A stretch of DNA of 64,000 bases from Phymorhynchus buccinoides (GCA_017654935.2 CM065698.1:39362739-39426738), one strand, 5' to 3'. Shown: positions 18,153-32,100, counted from the stretch's first letter. The notes: generated by a model from the letters alone, not told the origin. Made by a program: numbers and translations.

Positions 18153-18232
18153 ATCAGTCACTCTGGCTGCGACGCGCTCTCCAGGTGGTAGCAACCCAAA
18201 TTTCACAGACACCTCTGTGACTATTGTATAAT
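17436..18232 (+). mobile_element. tRNA-derived SINE interrupted by a ~460-bp insertion
   Basis: The head GTGGCACAGTGCCACAGTGG (A-box-like) stops near 17478. The B-box region TGAGTCCGAACCTGGGTAC resumes near 17940 and the body continues to CACCTCTGTGACTATTG. The inserted DNA itself carries the MITE at 17690-17806. The same SINE family appears at 428-640, 36275-37021 (minus) and, as tails, at 38430-38520 and 44270-44340. A 32-bp poly-C lies at 18121-18152. Confidence 0.75.
17690..17806. mobile_element. 117-bp MITE with 9-bp target duplication
   Basis: The arms GGCTCTATTCACATTTATGC and GCATAAATGTGAATATAGCC are inverted, each about 37 bp long. GATTCTGTG flanks it at 17681-17689 and 17807-17815. 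Confidence 0.88.
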
Positions 18233-18971
18233 TGTCGTGTGGGGGTGTTGGGCCTGACTAGCTCACAATGAAGACAAGAGACAGGTTGGATCAGATGCAC
18301 GTATTTATTCTTGACTAGACATTGCCGGAAGACAGGTTCCACATTTGTGTTGCGCATGCGCTCCTCAAAGTTATCAAGAGTAGCGGCCCTTTTGTGTCGT
18401 CTGCTAAACTACTAATCCAATTATACCACAACTATGATACCTAATAATAATAATAATTTGGTGAAGCTCAACTGTGTAGTTAACTAAATATCCAAACCAC
18501 ACACACACACACACACACACACAGAGTCTAAAAAAATAAAATCACTACATTGATCGTGAAACATTATCAAATTATTTTTCTTCCTCGCTGTGCGTGGCCA
18601 CAATCAACTCTGATTATTTTGTCACAGAACCGGGAGGTTCTACCACTTATGCTGGAGGAAAAGGCTCAAAGCCTGAGAAGAAACTGAAAAGTTAGGCCTT
18701 AGACAGAAGAGGGACAGATAAAAAGATAAAGGATTAAGTGCTTGCACTGGGTTAAGACCATTAAACCCCCCAGTTCAGCCGGGAAGGAACGGGATCCACT
18801 TTCAGCTACAAGCAAAAGCAGAAGAGAAGGAGGAAAAAAAAGGAGAAGAGAGTTTGGGTTGCTATCGCAATGACCCCTGAGTGGGGCCATCAGGCATGAT
18901 GGGTGCAGCAAACGGGTGTCCATTCAGGTACTTCCAGACTAAGATTCATTCACACTCACACACACACACAC

Positions 18972-19034
<63 letters not shown>

Positions 19035-19079
19035 TGTCTCCTCTACCGGGAGATAAACACCTTCCAGGATCACCTCACT
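18233..19079. repeat. Repeat-rich 5' region of DDB2
   Basis: A copy of the CTT-edged repeat (18580-18800) is followed by sequence shared with 2480-2570 (GAGTGGGGCCATCAG), then an interrupted (CA)n at 18957-19032. No gene is seen. Confidence 0.6.
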
Positions 19080-19485
19080 ACAAGAAGACCTGAAACAACT
19101 GGAGACCTGGGCGAAGACGTGGGGCATGCTGTTCAACGCATCGAAATGTACTGTCGTCTTGTCCATACGGAAAAAATCCCAGTACCTTTACAAACTAGGT
19201 GGGACGCCACTACAAGAGGTGCAAGGAAGCCAGTATCTTGGTGTTCACCTGTTGGCAGACCTCAAATGGACCATGCATGTCAACTACGTCTGCAATAAAG
19301 CTGGATCGATGCTGGGCTTTTTGTGGCGAAATCTCAGGAACTGCCCTCCAAAATGCTGGCGTCTAGTCTTCATTGCGTTAGTGAGATCCAAACTCAAATA
19401 CGCAGCAACTGTGTGGGACTCATACAGCAAGCAGGACGTCGCAGGCTGGAGTGAATCTAGAGGCAAACAGCACGCTTTATAATGA
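19080..19485 (+). mobile_element. LINE reverse transcriptase fragment
   Basis: The plus-strand reading includes WAKTWGMLFNASKCTVV, YLGVHLLADLKWTMHV and ALVRSKLKYAATVWDSYS. This is the segment just after the FADD motif in CR1/L2-type polymerases. The frame is lost after SKQDV. The fragment ends about 380 bp before the DDB2 start codon. Confidence 0.85.
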
Positions 19486-19614
19486 AGGACTAAAAGTCGT
19501 ATGAACTGTAGTAGAATGGAATCAACTAACCAACACCTCCATTTGAGAAAATTTTGAGAAAAAGTACGGAATTTTATTTTGTGGAGTACCTAAGAAAGAA
19601 ATTGGGGGTAGCAA

Positions 19615-19742
19615 GTCTGTTCAGGCAGTGGTCTGCCTGAAGACAGGGCTCTTCTCACTCTCTTTTTGTTCTTAAATTGACCGTTTTAGCAAGGGCTATG
19701 ATGGGAAGTTCAGGCAAACTCTTTGGTCACCGCATGCACCTT
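19615..19742 (+). repeat. Dispersed repeat in the DDB2 5' flank
   Basis: It shares CAGTGGTCTGCCTGAAGA, AGGGCTCTTCTC, TTAGCAAGGGCTATG and CATGCACC with 47320-47450. It ends about 120 bp before the DDB2 ATG, so it probably overlaps the promoter or 5' UTR. Confidence 0.6.
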
Positions 19743-19861
19743 TGTATTTGTACAAAAGATCCCCCAGTGTCCCGGGGGAGTTTTTAGGTTATTATTTGCA
19801 GCATCACCATATGTTTTCCAGACTACAGTCGGGCACTGTCTTGACACACTACACCATCAGC

Positions 19862-22800
19862 ATGCCATCTGGGTCAAGCTCACGAAAGAGAAGTCGCAGT
19901 CACCGACCATCGAACGAGGAGTCTGTGGACCGTGACGACCAACAGGATGAAGCACTGTCGGCTCACAGGCCTAAGCGACAGACTCTGGCCAGCAAAATCA
20001 AGCAACGGATGATGGAGGAGTCTGCTCACTCTCTCTTGCAACAAAAAGACATGAGACAAGGGAGACAATTAGGAAGGAATGGTAAGTTGAATGTGTGAGG
20101 TGATTGGATATTTTAGAGTAATTGTTCTTATTCAATTTAATCCAAATAGATAAGTTTGCCGGATAAAAGTCAGAGGGTATTATCAGACTTCTTTTTATAT
20201 ACATCTGTATTGTTACAAATTGGGGACTTTACTGGTGTTGCACTGCCTTCGTGCATTGCCTCCAGGATCGTTCCCACCATCTTGATATCTACTAATGTCC
20301 CATATGTGTCTGTTCCAGACCGGAGGATGTTAAGCAGAATTTAATTCAGACTTCTTTCTTCTTTTTGTGATGGTACTACTTGTGGCGGTGCCATAGCCGA
20401 TGAGGTTTAACCGAGGCGTGGTCACCGCTACACCTATCTGTATTAATTTTAAAAATCGGGACTGTACTGGTTTCGTTCTGCCTCCAGGCATTGCCTCCAG
20501 TATTGTTCCCACCATATTTGTATTTACAAATGTCCCATATGTGTCTGATTCAGACCAAGAGGACGTAAAACTCCATTTTCGTCGTGGTCGTGATGGTACC
20601 CTCTGCTGTTACTCCCCTTATTGTTGTAAATAATACCATATTTTACGGACTAAAATAGTAAAATTAGTTATTTAGCAGATGTGTTGAAAGAAATGGGGTT
20701 TTGTTTTGCTTTATTTTAAAGAATTTACAAAATAGCTTAGTTATTTAGCAGATGTGTTGAAAGAAATGGGGTTTTGCTTTGTTTTATTTTAAAGAATTTA
20801 CAAAATAGCTTAGTTACTTAGCAGATGTGTTAAAATAAGACCTTTACCTTTACTTTTTGTGCGTGTTATTTATTATTGTAATATCCAGAAATGTGATGAT
20901 AAAGTCTTCAGTAAATATGATTAAAGCGTCTGCTTCGTGCCATTTCTTTCTACAGACAGCAGCGGGAGTGTGAGGTGTAACTTTAAAGCGAGAAAATCTG
21001 CAGCCTGCCTACCTACCGCCCGCATTTTTGAGCGTCTTCTTCAGAGCCACTGCCTCACTCACTATCTGTACTCAGCCAGCTTAGGCCTGTGCTCTTCTGT
21101 CAACAGACAGGTGAGGCCCAAGATTTTTGTTGGTTTAAGTAATGAACATTTTCCTTGACTGCTATATTTTTTTTATCATTCAGCCCTGAAAGTGGAAAAT
21201 GTCCACCAGCCTTAGGCTGGTAACTTTTTTGTTCTCCAGCCAAACCAAAGACGAAAATAGGGTTTTACGCCATCTTCTGCCTTTCGGCCATGTGGGGCAT
21301 TTGTAAATACAAAGATGGTGGGAACAATACTGGAGGCAATACCCGGAGGCAGTGCTTATCCAGTAAAGTCCCGATCTTTTTTTTTAATACAGATATGTGC
21401 AGCAGTAACCACGCCTCGGATAAACCTGATCGGCTATGGCACTGCCACAATTATTGCATAGTAGCCAAACCAAAAGTTTTACCAGCCAAACCACTTCATT
21501 TTGTTGGCCTTGTCGTCGAAGAGAAGTCACGAAAATATGTCTTCTATTTTGGTAGAAAAGTTTGTGTTTCACTGTTACCCTTTTTGGGTGATGGCTGCGA
21601 TGCCTTTGAACTTGAAGCTGAAGCCGAAGAACGTTTCATTTTGAACATGCACTGGCTGGCGAGCACGCAAATTGCGTATTGTATTTCCGGTGTGTGGGAA
21701 GACATGGATTGGGAAAGGAATCTTGCGCGAGAAAACATCGTTTTTTGCCCATTCGCATTTGGCGGGTGAAGTGAATTATAAACTCGCCCATTTTTTTCCC
21801 CACTCACCATGGTGAATAAAATACTCGCCACGTTCAGGGCTGTCATTAGGCACTTGAGTGCATAAGGCGAATAGAGCAATTTTCAAGAAAAAAATGATAA
21901 AATTAAAGCAAAAGGCGCGCTCGCAAAAGAAAGTAACATTTTGAAGCCCATACGCGTTCGGTAAGCACTTGCCGCCCGCCATTACTGCTGTCATAAACAA
22001 GAGTTGGTTCTCCTTTCAAATCATCAAACTTCCGTTTGTGCCACTTCCTGTTGTTGTGTTTGTACTTTTCTTTGCGAAAACTGAGAGAATTATGGCATCT
22101 TAAGCTCTACAACGATGCTTTTTTAAGCTCTACAACGATGCTTGGTAGACACGGTCATAGGTGTACAGCATGCATATTGCAAACAGCCCGTGGTAGACAC
22201 AGTCGATTCTAGAACATTTCCGGATATTTTCCCCCCTGACAATTGCCCCCGGGACAATGTCCCCCTTAGACAATTCCCCCATTGGACAATTCGCCCCTAG
22301 GTCAATCACCCCCGAGGTCAACTCCCCCCCCCCCCCCAGTTAAGCAAAAGCCACAACAGTAACAGCATGTATACAAATTTCATTTTATTCAGCAAAACAT
22401 GTCCTGAATAAGCTAAAAAGTCATTGATTAAAACCAGAAAGTAAGGACCACACACAAATCAAAGCCTGTTGCCAGAGAAAGTGTCATGGTCTCAAAAGAA
22501 CACATTGAATGCATTTCCTCACAAATAATCATCAATGTTGCTCTCATGATAGGAATTAACAACGCTGCATAGGCAGGTGTTGCTGTTGTACAACCATATG
22601 TGATTTCTGCTCAGTCGTCCAAATATTCATCAATGTTGCGCTCATGATAGGAATTAACAACGCTGCATAGGCAGGTGTTGCTGTTGTACAACCATATGTG
22701 ATTTCTGCTCAGTCGTCCAAATAATCATCAATGTTGCGCTCATGATAGGAATTAACAACGCTGCATAGGCAGGTGTTGCTGTTGTACAACCATATGTGAT

Positions 22801-25800
22801 TTCTGCTCAGTCGTCCAAATAATCATCAATGTTGCGCTCATGATAGGAATTAAGAACGTTGCATAGGCAGGTGTTGCTGTTGTACAACCATATGTGATTT
22901 CTGCTCAGTCGTCCAAATAATCATCAATGTTGCGCTCATGATAGGAATTAAGAACGTTGCATAGGCGGGTGTTGCTGTTGTTGGACAACCATATGTGATT
23001 TCTGCTCAGTCGTCCAAATAATCATCAATGTTGCTCTCATGATAGGAATTAAGAACGTTGCATAGGCGGGTGTTGCTGTTGTTGGACAACCATATGTGAT
23101 TTCTGCTCAGTCATCCAAATAATCATCAATGTTGCGCTCATGATAGGAATTAACAACGCTGCATAGGCAGGTGTTGCTGTTGTACAACCATATGTGATTT
23201 CTGCTCAGTCATTTCCTTATCAAACACTTCTACAAGCCAACAGTTAAAGACCCGCCACATCACGTGTTAAAATCATGGTTTTTACTCTTATAGCTGGTAA
23301 GAAATCTTAAGAAATCTTCCAAGCATAAGAGGGAATGTGACACGTGACGTGGGGAGTCTTTATGAGAAAAAACCCCGTCTTTATGCCAAAAAACAAATGA
23401 TTGTGTGAGTATTCTACTATTGATGTTTACTGTTAAGATTGTGTTCATGGAAGAGCTAATGGGTGGGGATTGCCCTAGGGGGGATTGTCCTTGATCGAAA
23501 TTATCCTGGGGGAAATATTTTAGGTGGGAATTGTCCTGGGGGGGAAATGACCTGATACGGACACGGTCATAGGCGTACAGCATGCATAGTGCAAACAGAC
23601 CCGTGGTAGACACGGGGCCAGCAGTGAAGAGGGTAACAGAAACGTCCACTCTTTTCTTTTGCAGAGCGTGTTGACCCCGGTGGTCAGAGAAGTGGACAAC
23701 CTGCAGCTGTTGCGGACGGCCAGCCCCTTTGACCGGCGGGTGACCGCTGTGGAGTGGCACCCCTCCCTGACCCACACGGCCGTGGCCGGGTCCAAGGGAG
23801 GCGACCTCATCTTCTGGAACACCCTGCAGCACAACTTGAACGACCAGTTCATCCAAGGGGTAAGATGGTTTTCCTTTTCCTTTTTTTTTGGGGGGGGGGG
23901 GGGGGGGGGGTGGGGAGGGGTGGAGGGAGGGAGGGGCTGTTGTGTGTGTAGCAACAATGACATTGTGTCTTGATCCTGTTTTATTATTTTAAAAACACAA
24001 AACACCAATGCTTTCAAGCTTTCGAGATTTTTTATCTCTTCATCAGGAAAATGAGTTTAAAACTGACATATGTTTTATGTGACAGTTAACAGGGCTCCCA
24101 ATCGTCCCGCAAAACAAGGGGTCCCAGGGACTCCATCACTTACAGTATATAGAGGGTCCTAGAGGTGGGATAGAAGGTCCCAGGGGCATTGCGAATGCTA
24201 AAAAGAATTTTTCTAGTGCATCCCTGGGACCCCCCTGCACATTCTTTTAGAGGGTCTTTTAGAATGTCAGTACTTCATAGACCCCCAAATGGGGGTCCCT
24301 GCGAGCCCTGGTTAAGCGTGTGGTTAGTACAGCTCCTTTGTCCACACACTCTGTGGCCCTCCTTTCATCTCTGGGAGATGATGGTGCAGTGCTACGAAGA
24401 GCATCTTTGGGAGTGGCTGTAGAGGCCGACACTTGAGTGGCAGTCTCTGCCGCAGTTGATGCAGGCATATTAGTGATGGGGATCTGACTGAGGATGCTCT
24501 AGGTTTCCTCCTGCCCCTTTTGTCGGCAAGCTGATCCATTCTGTTGGCCTGAGCAAGGGTAGTCCCCTTTTTTTTTGTTCATTTTGTGTTAACTGGTAGT
24601 TGTCCGGTTGTGTGTGTGTGTGTGTATGTGTGTGTGTGTGTTGCGTCCGTGGTCCAGTCTCCAAACTTTAACATTGGCATTTTGAGAGGATTGGACGTCA
24701 GATTATTCTGATGCCTGCATTAGGATTATGTGGAATGGATGGATGTGTGGCAGATAGGGCCGGGGGGCTCGATACAGGCGCTCAAAGTGTGGCCGTGGGA
24801 TGGCGGCCGGGTGCTGACGGCCTCCATCGATGGGCGGGTGATGCTCAGAGACTGGGAGCAGAGGCACTGCCAGGTTTTGACCGACACATTCAACTGTATG
24901 GAGTGAGTTGTTGTTGTTGGTGGTGGTGTTGTTTGTTGTTGTTGTTGTTGTTGTTGTGTGTGTGCGTGTCCGTGCCCTCTCGCCATCAGAAGAAGTGTAT
25001 GCTGTACGACTACTAGTATTATTTTTAAAGGTTATTAACCTTTTCACCACCAGCCATATTTCAGCCACAAATTTCCATTAAAATTACCTGGGTAAAGAAT
25101 AAAATCCGTCTGCAGTATTGGGGATTCTTCTGTGACATACATAAAATAAGGTCTATCCTTACTTCCCAAAACTAAGACAATATGGTCATTGATTAATAGA
25201 CTCCGATTTGATGCCTTTTAGTGACGGCGACTTTGAGGGGTGAAAGGGTTAACTTTAAGGGTTATTAACCCTTTCGCCACCAGCCATTTTCGGCCAATAT
25301 TTACCATTAAGCTTAAACTGGGAAGAGAAAAAAAAATGGTCTGCAGTATTGGGAATTCCTCCATGACATGCATAATATTAGGCCTATGCTTACCTCACAA
25401 AATTAAGAAAATAGGGCCTGTTATGCAATTCCTGTTAGGGGGTTGGGGTGCGCTTTTTAATGTGATGCGCCATAAATTCTGTAAGATATGTTGCTATGAA
25501 TGTAGCAGGGATGCATCTAGAGCGCGGCATTGCAGCATTGCCGCAAAATTGTTGATGTTCTCGCAAAAATAAAAATATGCTGCGGGAAAATCCCCCCAAA
25601 TTTTGTGAAATCCCGCAAACGAAAAAATCGTTTGAAAATAACTTGTTCGGCACTAGGCCTAGATTGCGTGGCTGCGTGGGCTGTACCGAGTCTGCATTTC
25701 CTTTCGACAGTAAAGAACGAGCATTTTGATTGGGTCTTAAAAATAGCATAGCCAATCAACGGCTTTCTCTTTCATTTACTATTTCCGGGCGCAGTGTAAG

Positions 25801-28800
25801 CGAGCCCGCTCAAAAATGGCATCGCTTCTGGATTATTTTACTGTGACTTCTAAAAAGAAAGAAAACAGTGCGACTGTGGAGTGCAACATTGATCAACAAC
25901 CTTGTTGTTCCTCATCGGCAGTTAGTGATGACAACGGGGAAAGTTCATCGAATGACGAAGCATCGGATCAGGACTGTGATGTCACCGACGATCCCATTGC
26001 TAGTAGTGTCGCTCCACCACCTTTCAAAAAGCGAAAGCATGAGTTCATGGAAAGTTGGAAAAAAAGCAGACCTTGGCTAGAATTTGACAGCGAATCAAAA
26101 GCAATGTTTTGTGACTGGTGCTTACAAAGCAAAAAGAACAATGCGTTCACCACAGGTTGTAAAACTTTCCGCACTACATCCCTTGATCGACACGTTAACT
26201 GGCATTGATTTACCCCCGCCCCCCTAACTATTTCCAGATCCCCCCAAATTTCCACACCAAGGGGGGCAATGCCCCCCAGTTTAGAAATTTCTAGATGCAT
26301 CCCTGAATGTAGTGCTGCAGTCTGTTGCAGTGCTGTGAGGTTCTCTGTTTGGTTTCAGTTTCTGGTACTGCAGTGTGGACGTCAGTGCAGCCAGGAAGGT
26401 GGTGGTCACGGGAGACAACGTGGGAAAAACTATTTTGTTGTCGGCTGATGGAAACAAGGTACAGTGGAACCTCCCTTATAAGACTCCCTCCCATATAAGA
26501 CCTACTTCTCTAAGACATTGCCATTCTTTTTAAGTATTAACATTGCGTCCCTTATAAGACCCCTCCCTTATAAGACCTCATTTTAGGCGATTTTTGAAGG
26601 TCTTATAAGGGAGGTTCCACTGTACTACCATAAAACTTTCTGTCTTTTAATTTTGTACTTTCTCTTTTTATTAATCTTAGCCAGACCTGAATGAAAAGTG
26701 GTGTTTTACGTCCTCTCGGTCATAGACACATATGGGACATTTGTAAATACAAAGATGGTGGGAACAATACTGGGGACAATGCCCAGAGGCAGTGCCACAC
26801 CAGCAAAGTCCCAATTATTTTTTTTTAATAGAGATATGTGTAGCGGTAACCACGCCTCGGTAAAACCTCATCGGCTATGGTACCACTACAATATATAACT
26901 CTTAGCCAGACCTGCGACGAAAATGGTGTTTTACGTCCTCTTGGTCTGAATCAGACACAGTCGTATGGGACATTTGTAAATACAAATATGGTGGGAACAA
27001 TACTGGAGGCAATGCCCGGAGGCAGTACGAAACCAGTAAAGTCCTGATTTTTATTAATACAGATAGGTGTAGCGGTAACCACGCCTCGGTTAAACCTCAT
27101 CGGCTATGGCACCGATCAGGTCTTAGCCAGACCTGAATGAAATTTGGTGTTTAACGTCCTCTCGACCCGGGAAGGCACATATGGGACATATACTTAGCCA
27201 GACCTGAATGAATGAATGAAAAATGGTGCTTTATGTCCTCTCGGTCTGGAACAGACACATATGGGACATTTGTAAATACAAAGATGGTGGGAACAATACT
27301 GGAGGCAATGCCCGAAGGCAGTGCAACTCCAGTAAAGTCCCGATTTTGAGTTCTAAAAAAACTTAGCCAGACCTGATCATGAAAGTTGTTTGTGTGTACC
27401 GTAAAAACTATAAGGCGCACCTGTATATAAGTTGCATCTCTTAAATTTACATAATATTAGGTATTTATTCACATATAAGCCGCAGCAGTATATAAGCCGC
27501 AGAGAATATTATTCAAACAAAAATGTTGACAAAGTTAAACAAAAACAAGAGGCAAAGCCTGCAAGGCTCACGTCTGATTTTTATTACTATAGCAGGCATG
27601 GGAATTCCCATGACAATTCCCATGCCTGTATAGAGAGAATACTGTTATGCAGACACTTGTGCATCTGAAAACAGAATTAATTTTTATTTTACTGTGTAAA
27701 TTAAAATTATTTCTATGCACCCCTACCCCTTTCTTTAAAATTTAATTATATGTACGAAAACGAAAACGAAATTTTATTTAACTAGGGAACATGAGATAAG
27801 CAAGTTACATGCTTTTTTCCACCCAGCCCTGTATGCGCATGTAACATAGTGGAGCCCTATTTTTATTTTTGGCAAACAAGTAAAATTGAAAAGCATATTG
27901 ACCAAGCTTTCAGAAAAAACATAGTGACCAATCCCCCACACCCCCCACACCCCCCCGCCGGGGTAAGGGGGGTCTACGGACACCTGTAGTAGGCCTAGTC
28001 TTTGCCTGTGGGTCTAAGCCTCTTACTCTTAGAAAATTAATAATTGAAGTTGCGTGATTCGTAAGGCCATACTCCTGATCTGTTACTGTTTTAAACTGAT
28101 TGTTCATGCGATGAAAACTTGTTCCACATCATCTACATTTCTGTAAGATATTTTATATTAGTCCTAATATTTTATTTTCGTTTCGTTAATTCTCCCCCCC
28201 CCCTCTGCCACAAAGCAAAGGTCAAGGTCACAGCCAGCAAGCTCATCCATGTTTATCTTCCCCTGTACAGTCTTTGCTCATGGTGATCAATCGTCTAGGC
28301 CTAACAAAGGATTCGTACGTCGAAGGCAGTGAAATCGACGAACCCTGGATTTTCCGTATGTTTTTTTTCAAGACTGAAATGAATGTGGGCTAAATGTTAA
28401 GTACGTCGTCTTGATTATGAGGTAAGGCATGGACTCTAGGCCTAGGCCTTGTTGCCGGAAGTGCGGTAGGCTAAGTTATGCGCAGAGATGATGTGCAAAT
28501 GAACACGAACAACTGTTACTCAAAGGCGCAAATAAAGCTAAACAACCGGGCCGTCAACGCACACACTCGGTACATCCATTTGTTACAGAAAATATAAGTT
28601 GACGACGTTAAAATGTACCTATTTGTACACACCTGAAGTCTTGTGTTTCTTTTTAAAGAGCGTTTTTGTATATCTAATGGAGAGTCTTCTTTCCAGTATG
28701 TATCTCCTACTCGGTACAACACAACAGTTACAGTAATCTCTGCAACAAATGATTTTCTTTCTTTTGTTCCTTACCGATGTATCTGACTGCTTTGATCGCC

Positions 28801-29144
28801 ATGACTTGAAGGCTCACGTCAAAATCAAGTATCCTGCTAACTTTAACCCTTTAACATCTTATGTTTTTTTGAGAAAATGACAACGTTAAAGTTTCAGTGG
28901 AGAGTGAGAGTCTTCTTTAGTTTGAAGAGTGTGACTGAGTCGAGGTTAAAGGTTGCACAACAGTAATCTCTGCAACAAATGATTATCTTTATTTTGTTCT
29001 TTATCAATGTATCTGACTGCTTTGATCGTCGTGACGTCAAAATCAAGTATCCTGCTAACTTTAACCCTCTAACGCCTTTTATGTTTAGAGAAAATGACAA
29101 CGTTAAGGTTTGAGTTAAGGTTAAAGGTCGGGGCCACGGACGCA

Positions 29145-29176
<32 letters not shown>

Positions 29177-32100
29177 ACAGACACACAACCGAACATGTAC
29201 GATACTATAGACTCACTTTGTTTTAAAAAACGACGTGAGCCAAAAAGCAATAGATTTTGCCTACCTTTGCTGAAAGCAACACAAAAATATAAATTATGCT
29301 AATACAGCATGAGTCTTTAAAGATCTAAAACTTATTAAACTGGGATTTGAATCTATTAAGTGTGAAAACCAGTTTTGATAGCTATGATGAAGCTAAAGAA
29401 TAGGCTGAAAATGTGGCTGGAAACAGATTGATAACACTGATCATATTATTAAAAGGCAAGTGTGTGTCCGTGTGTGTGTGTGGAACACAGAACGGGCCTT
29501 ATAACTCCGCCGTTTTTCGACCGAATCGCTTCAAATTTGCTATGAGCCCTAACGTGGCGATGGCAACGGCAACCAAGGCGGCCGTGTCATTTGTGGGTTT
29601 GGCAAATGCGCGAAACGCGTATCCACAGGGCCTCTCAGCGCCCGTATCTCCGGAATTTCTGGACGGATTGCCTTCAAATTTGGAAGGTAGATGACCGGGG
29701 ACAGTGACTATCTGTGTGCCAAACTCGATTTATAAACGCGCGCGATATGTGCCGCTTCGGTGGCGGGGTGGGTTTTTGGGGGGGGGGGGGGGGGGGGGGC
29801 GCGGTGCGGGGTGGAACCGGATGAGAGAAGAAGATGGAAGGAGGGCGAGAGACAAAAGTAATAATATAATATTTTGCGGACCCAGCAAAACCAGTACTCA
29901 GTGTTACCGGTACTTGACATTATAGGTACTAGGCGTTACCGGTACTCAGCGTTACCGGTACTTGGTGTTACCGGTACTGGGCATTACCGGTACCCGGCGT
30001 TGCGCTAGTAAACATAAAATTGGAACAATGCACATACAAGCTGTATCAGTCTAAGCCGCATGGACCGAAGTTAAGGAAAAAAAAGTAGCGGCTTATAGTC
30101 CGCATTTTACGGTATGTGTTTTGTTGTTGTTGTTGACATACTCTGGCTAAAAGACTCCAGGGATCATCTCAATGGCCGAATCACTTTAGCACTGTGGTAC
30201 TATTGCATCAGCTAGGGATGATAACACTACGTGTGACCGTTTTTTATTACCCCACCACATGGGCAGCCACACTCCGTCTTCGGGGAGTATGTGTTTTTGA
30301 TTTTTCAACATTTTATTTTCCTAGATGTCTTTTAAGGTAAAGGTGTCCCATAGCCTATCAGCCGTAGGGGCAGTGAACTGTTAAAGGTTCTTCCTGTCAT
30401 GGGCACGGCATCATGGAAGGCGGAGCCCATCCCTCTCCTTCCGCCATCTTTTAACCTTCCCTGAATGAATCAAGTACCCATTCATTGCTGGGTGGACAGA
30501 GAGGGTTTTCGGGCCAGAAAAATCCGACTCAAAGCTGGACTCGAACCCATGACCTTCCGCACCGCAGCAGAGCGCTCTAACCACTCGACCACAGGCTCCT
30601 CGATTTCTTTTAGACCTTGCATTGATGATGCAATTATTGGATAAATATTTGTCTATCGATTATCCTTTCCAGTCATATCCAACCCTCCGTCATAGCAAAG
30701 GATCGTTCAATAGACGATTTTCGGAAAAAAATAGGGGAGAGCACTTCGTGAACGTTAGAGTTGTTTACCTCCATTACTCGGTCAAATGCCATTGCAACAA
30801 TGGCGTCAAAGCTTGAAACCGCAGGATGCGAGTCAGCGACTTGCAAACATTTTTTAAAGAAAATTTAGGGGTGGCCAGTGACCACAAACTGATAAAACTT
30901 GCGAAATGTAACGTAAAAAATATAAATGACATAATTTTTAGAATGACGCACGGTTTTCTAAGTGCTGTTATGTCTGCTCAAACACACGAGTCAATCCAAG
31001 GCTACGAGAGCTGATGGTAGAGTGGCTTCCCCTGTTTGACCTATTGAATTAGGCAAGATCACTCCCACACACATCATGAAATTACTCCCCTTAATTATTT
31101 CCCCCCAAAATTCCTATTTTCCGTTTCGTTCCAGTTATGGACTCACCGACTGCACAAGCAGAAGGTGACGCACACAGAGTTCTCTCCCCGTGATGACAAT
31201 CTGCTGGTCACTGCGTCCACCGACGCCACGGTCAAGGTGTGGGACCTGCGCCACCTGGCTGGACCCCGGAGCGCCCTCTGTGCCATGAAGCACGACAAAC
31301 CGGTCAACTCGGGTGAGAGAGTGATCGCCGCTAGCCTCTCTACCTGTCTGTTTTTTTTTTTTTTTTTACTGTGTTATTTTGATGTTGAGCTGCCAAGTGC
31401 ACACACATGTTTGTTTTGCCTTAAAATCTAGTTTTTGGTGTAGTTACTAATAGGAATTGTTAGGAAAATATTAAGGGGAGTAATTTCATGGTGTGTGGGA
31501 GTGATCTTGCCTAATTCAATCGGTCAAACAGGGGAAGTCACTCTACCATCAGCTCTTGTAGCCTATCGACTCGTGTGTTTGAGCAGACATACAGCACTTA
31601 GAACACCGTGTGTCTTTCTAAAAAATTGATGTCATTTATATTTTTACGTCACATTTTGCAAGTTTTATCAGTTTGTGGCCACTGGCCACCCGTAATGTTT
31701 CTAAAAAACATTTTTGCAAGCGCTGACTCGCATCCTGCGGTTTCAAGCTTCAACGCCATTGTTGCATTGTTACTATGGTATTTGACTGAGTAATGGAGGT
31801 AAACAACTCTAATTTTTCACAAAGTGCTCTCCCCTATTTTTTTCCGAAAATCATCTAATCGTCTAATTGGGTACCGTAGTTTTTTTTTACTATAAGGCGA
31901 AGCTTTTTTCTCAGGCTGAGACCCCTGCGCCTTATAACGTGACTAATTGTTGTTGCCTGTCTGTCGTTTCCGACAATGACTGCCAGATAGCAGAGGGGGC
32001 AGATACTATTCTGGCGGGCTGGGCAATAGTTAGTTTGTAGTGGAGATGCCTTGCCCAGGGTACATCCCCACTCTCTCGGGCCAAAGGGATTTGAGGACGA

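Noticed and set aside
21290..21769. 159-codon plus-strand ORF in DDB2 intron 2
   Set aside because: Begins in the ACAATACTGG repeat family and shows no recognisable domain; DDB2 exons splice across it.
22528..23214. CRISPR-like regular repeats
   Set aside because: A 98-bp unit without unique spacers in a eukaryotic intron; a satellite, not CRISPR. The same holds for the 62-, 63-, 75- and 79-bp arrays.
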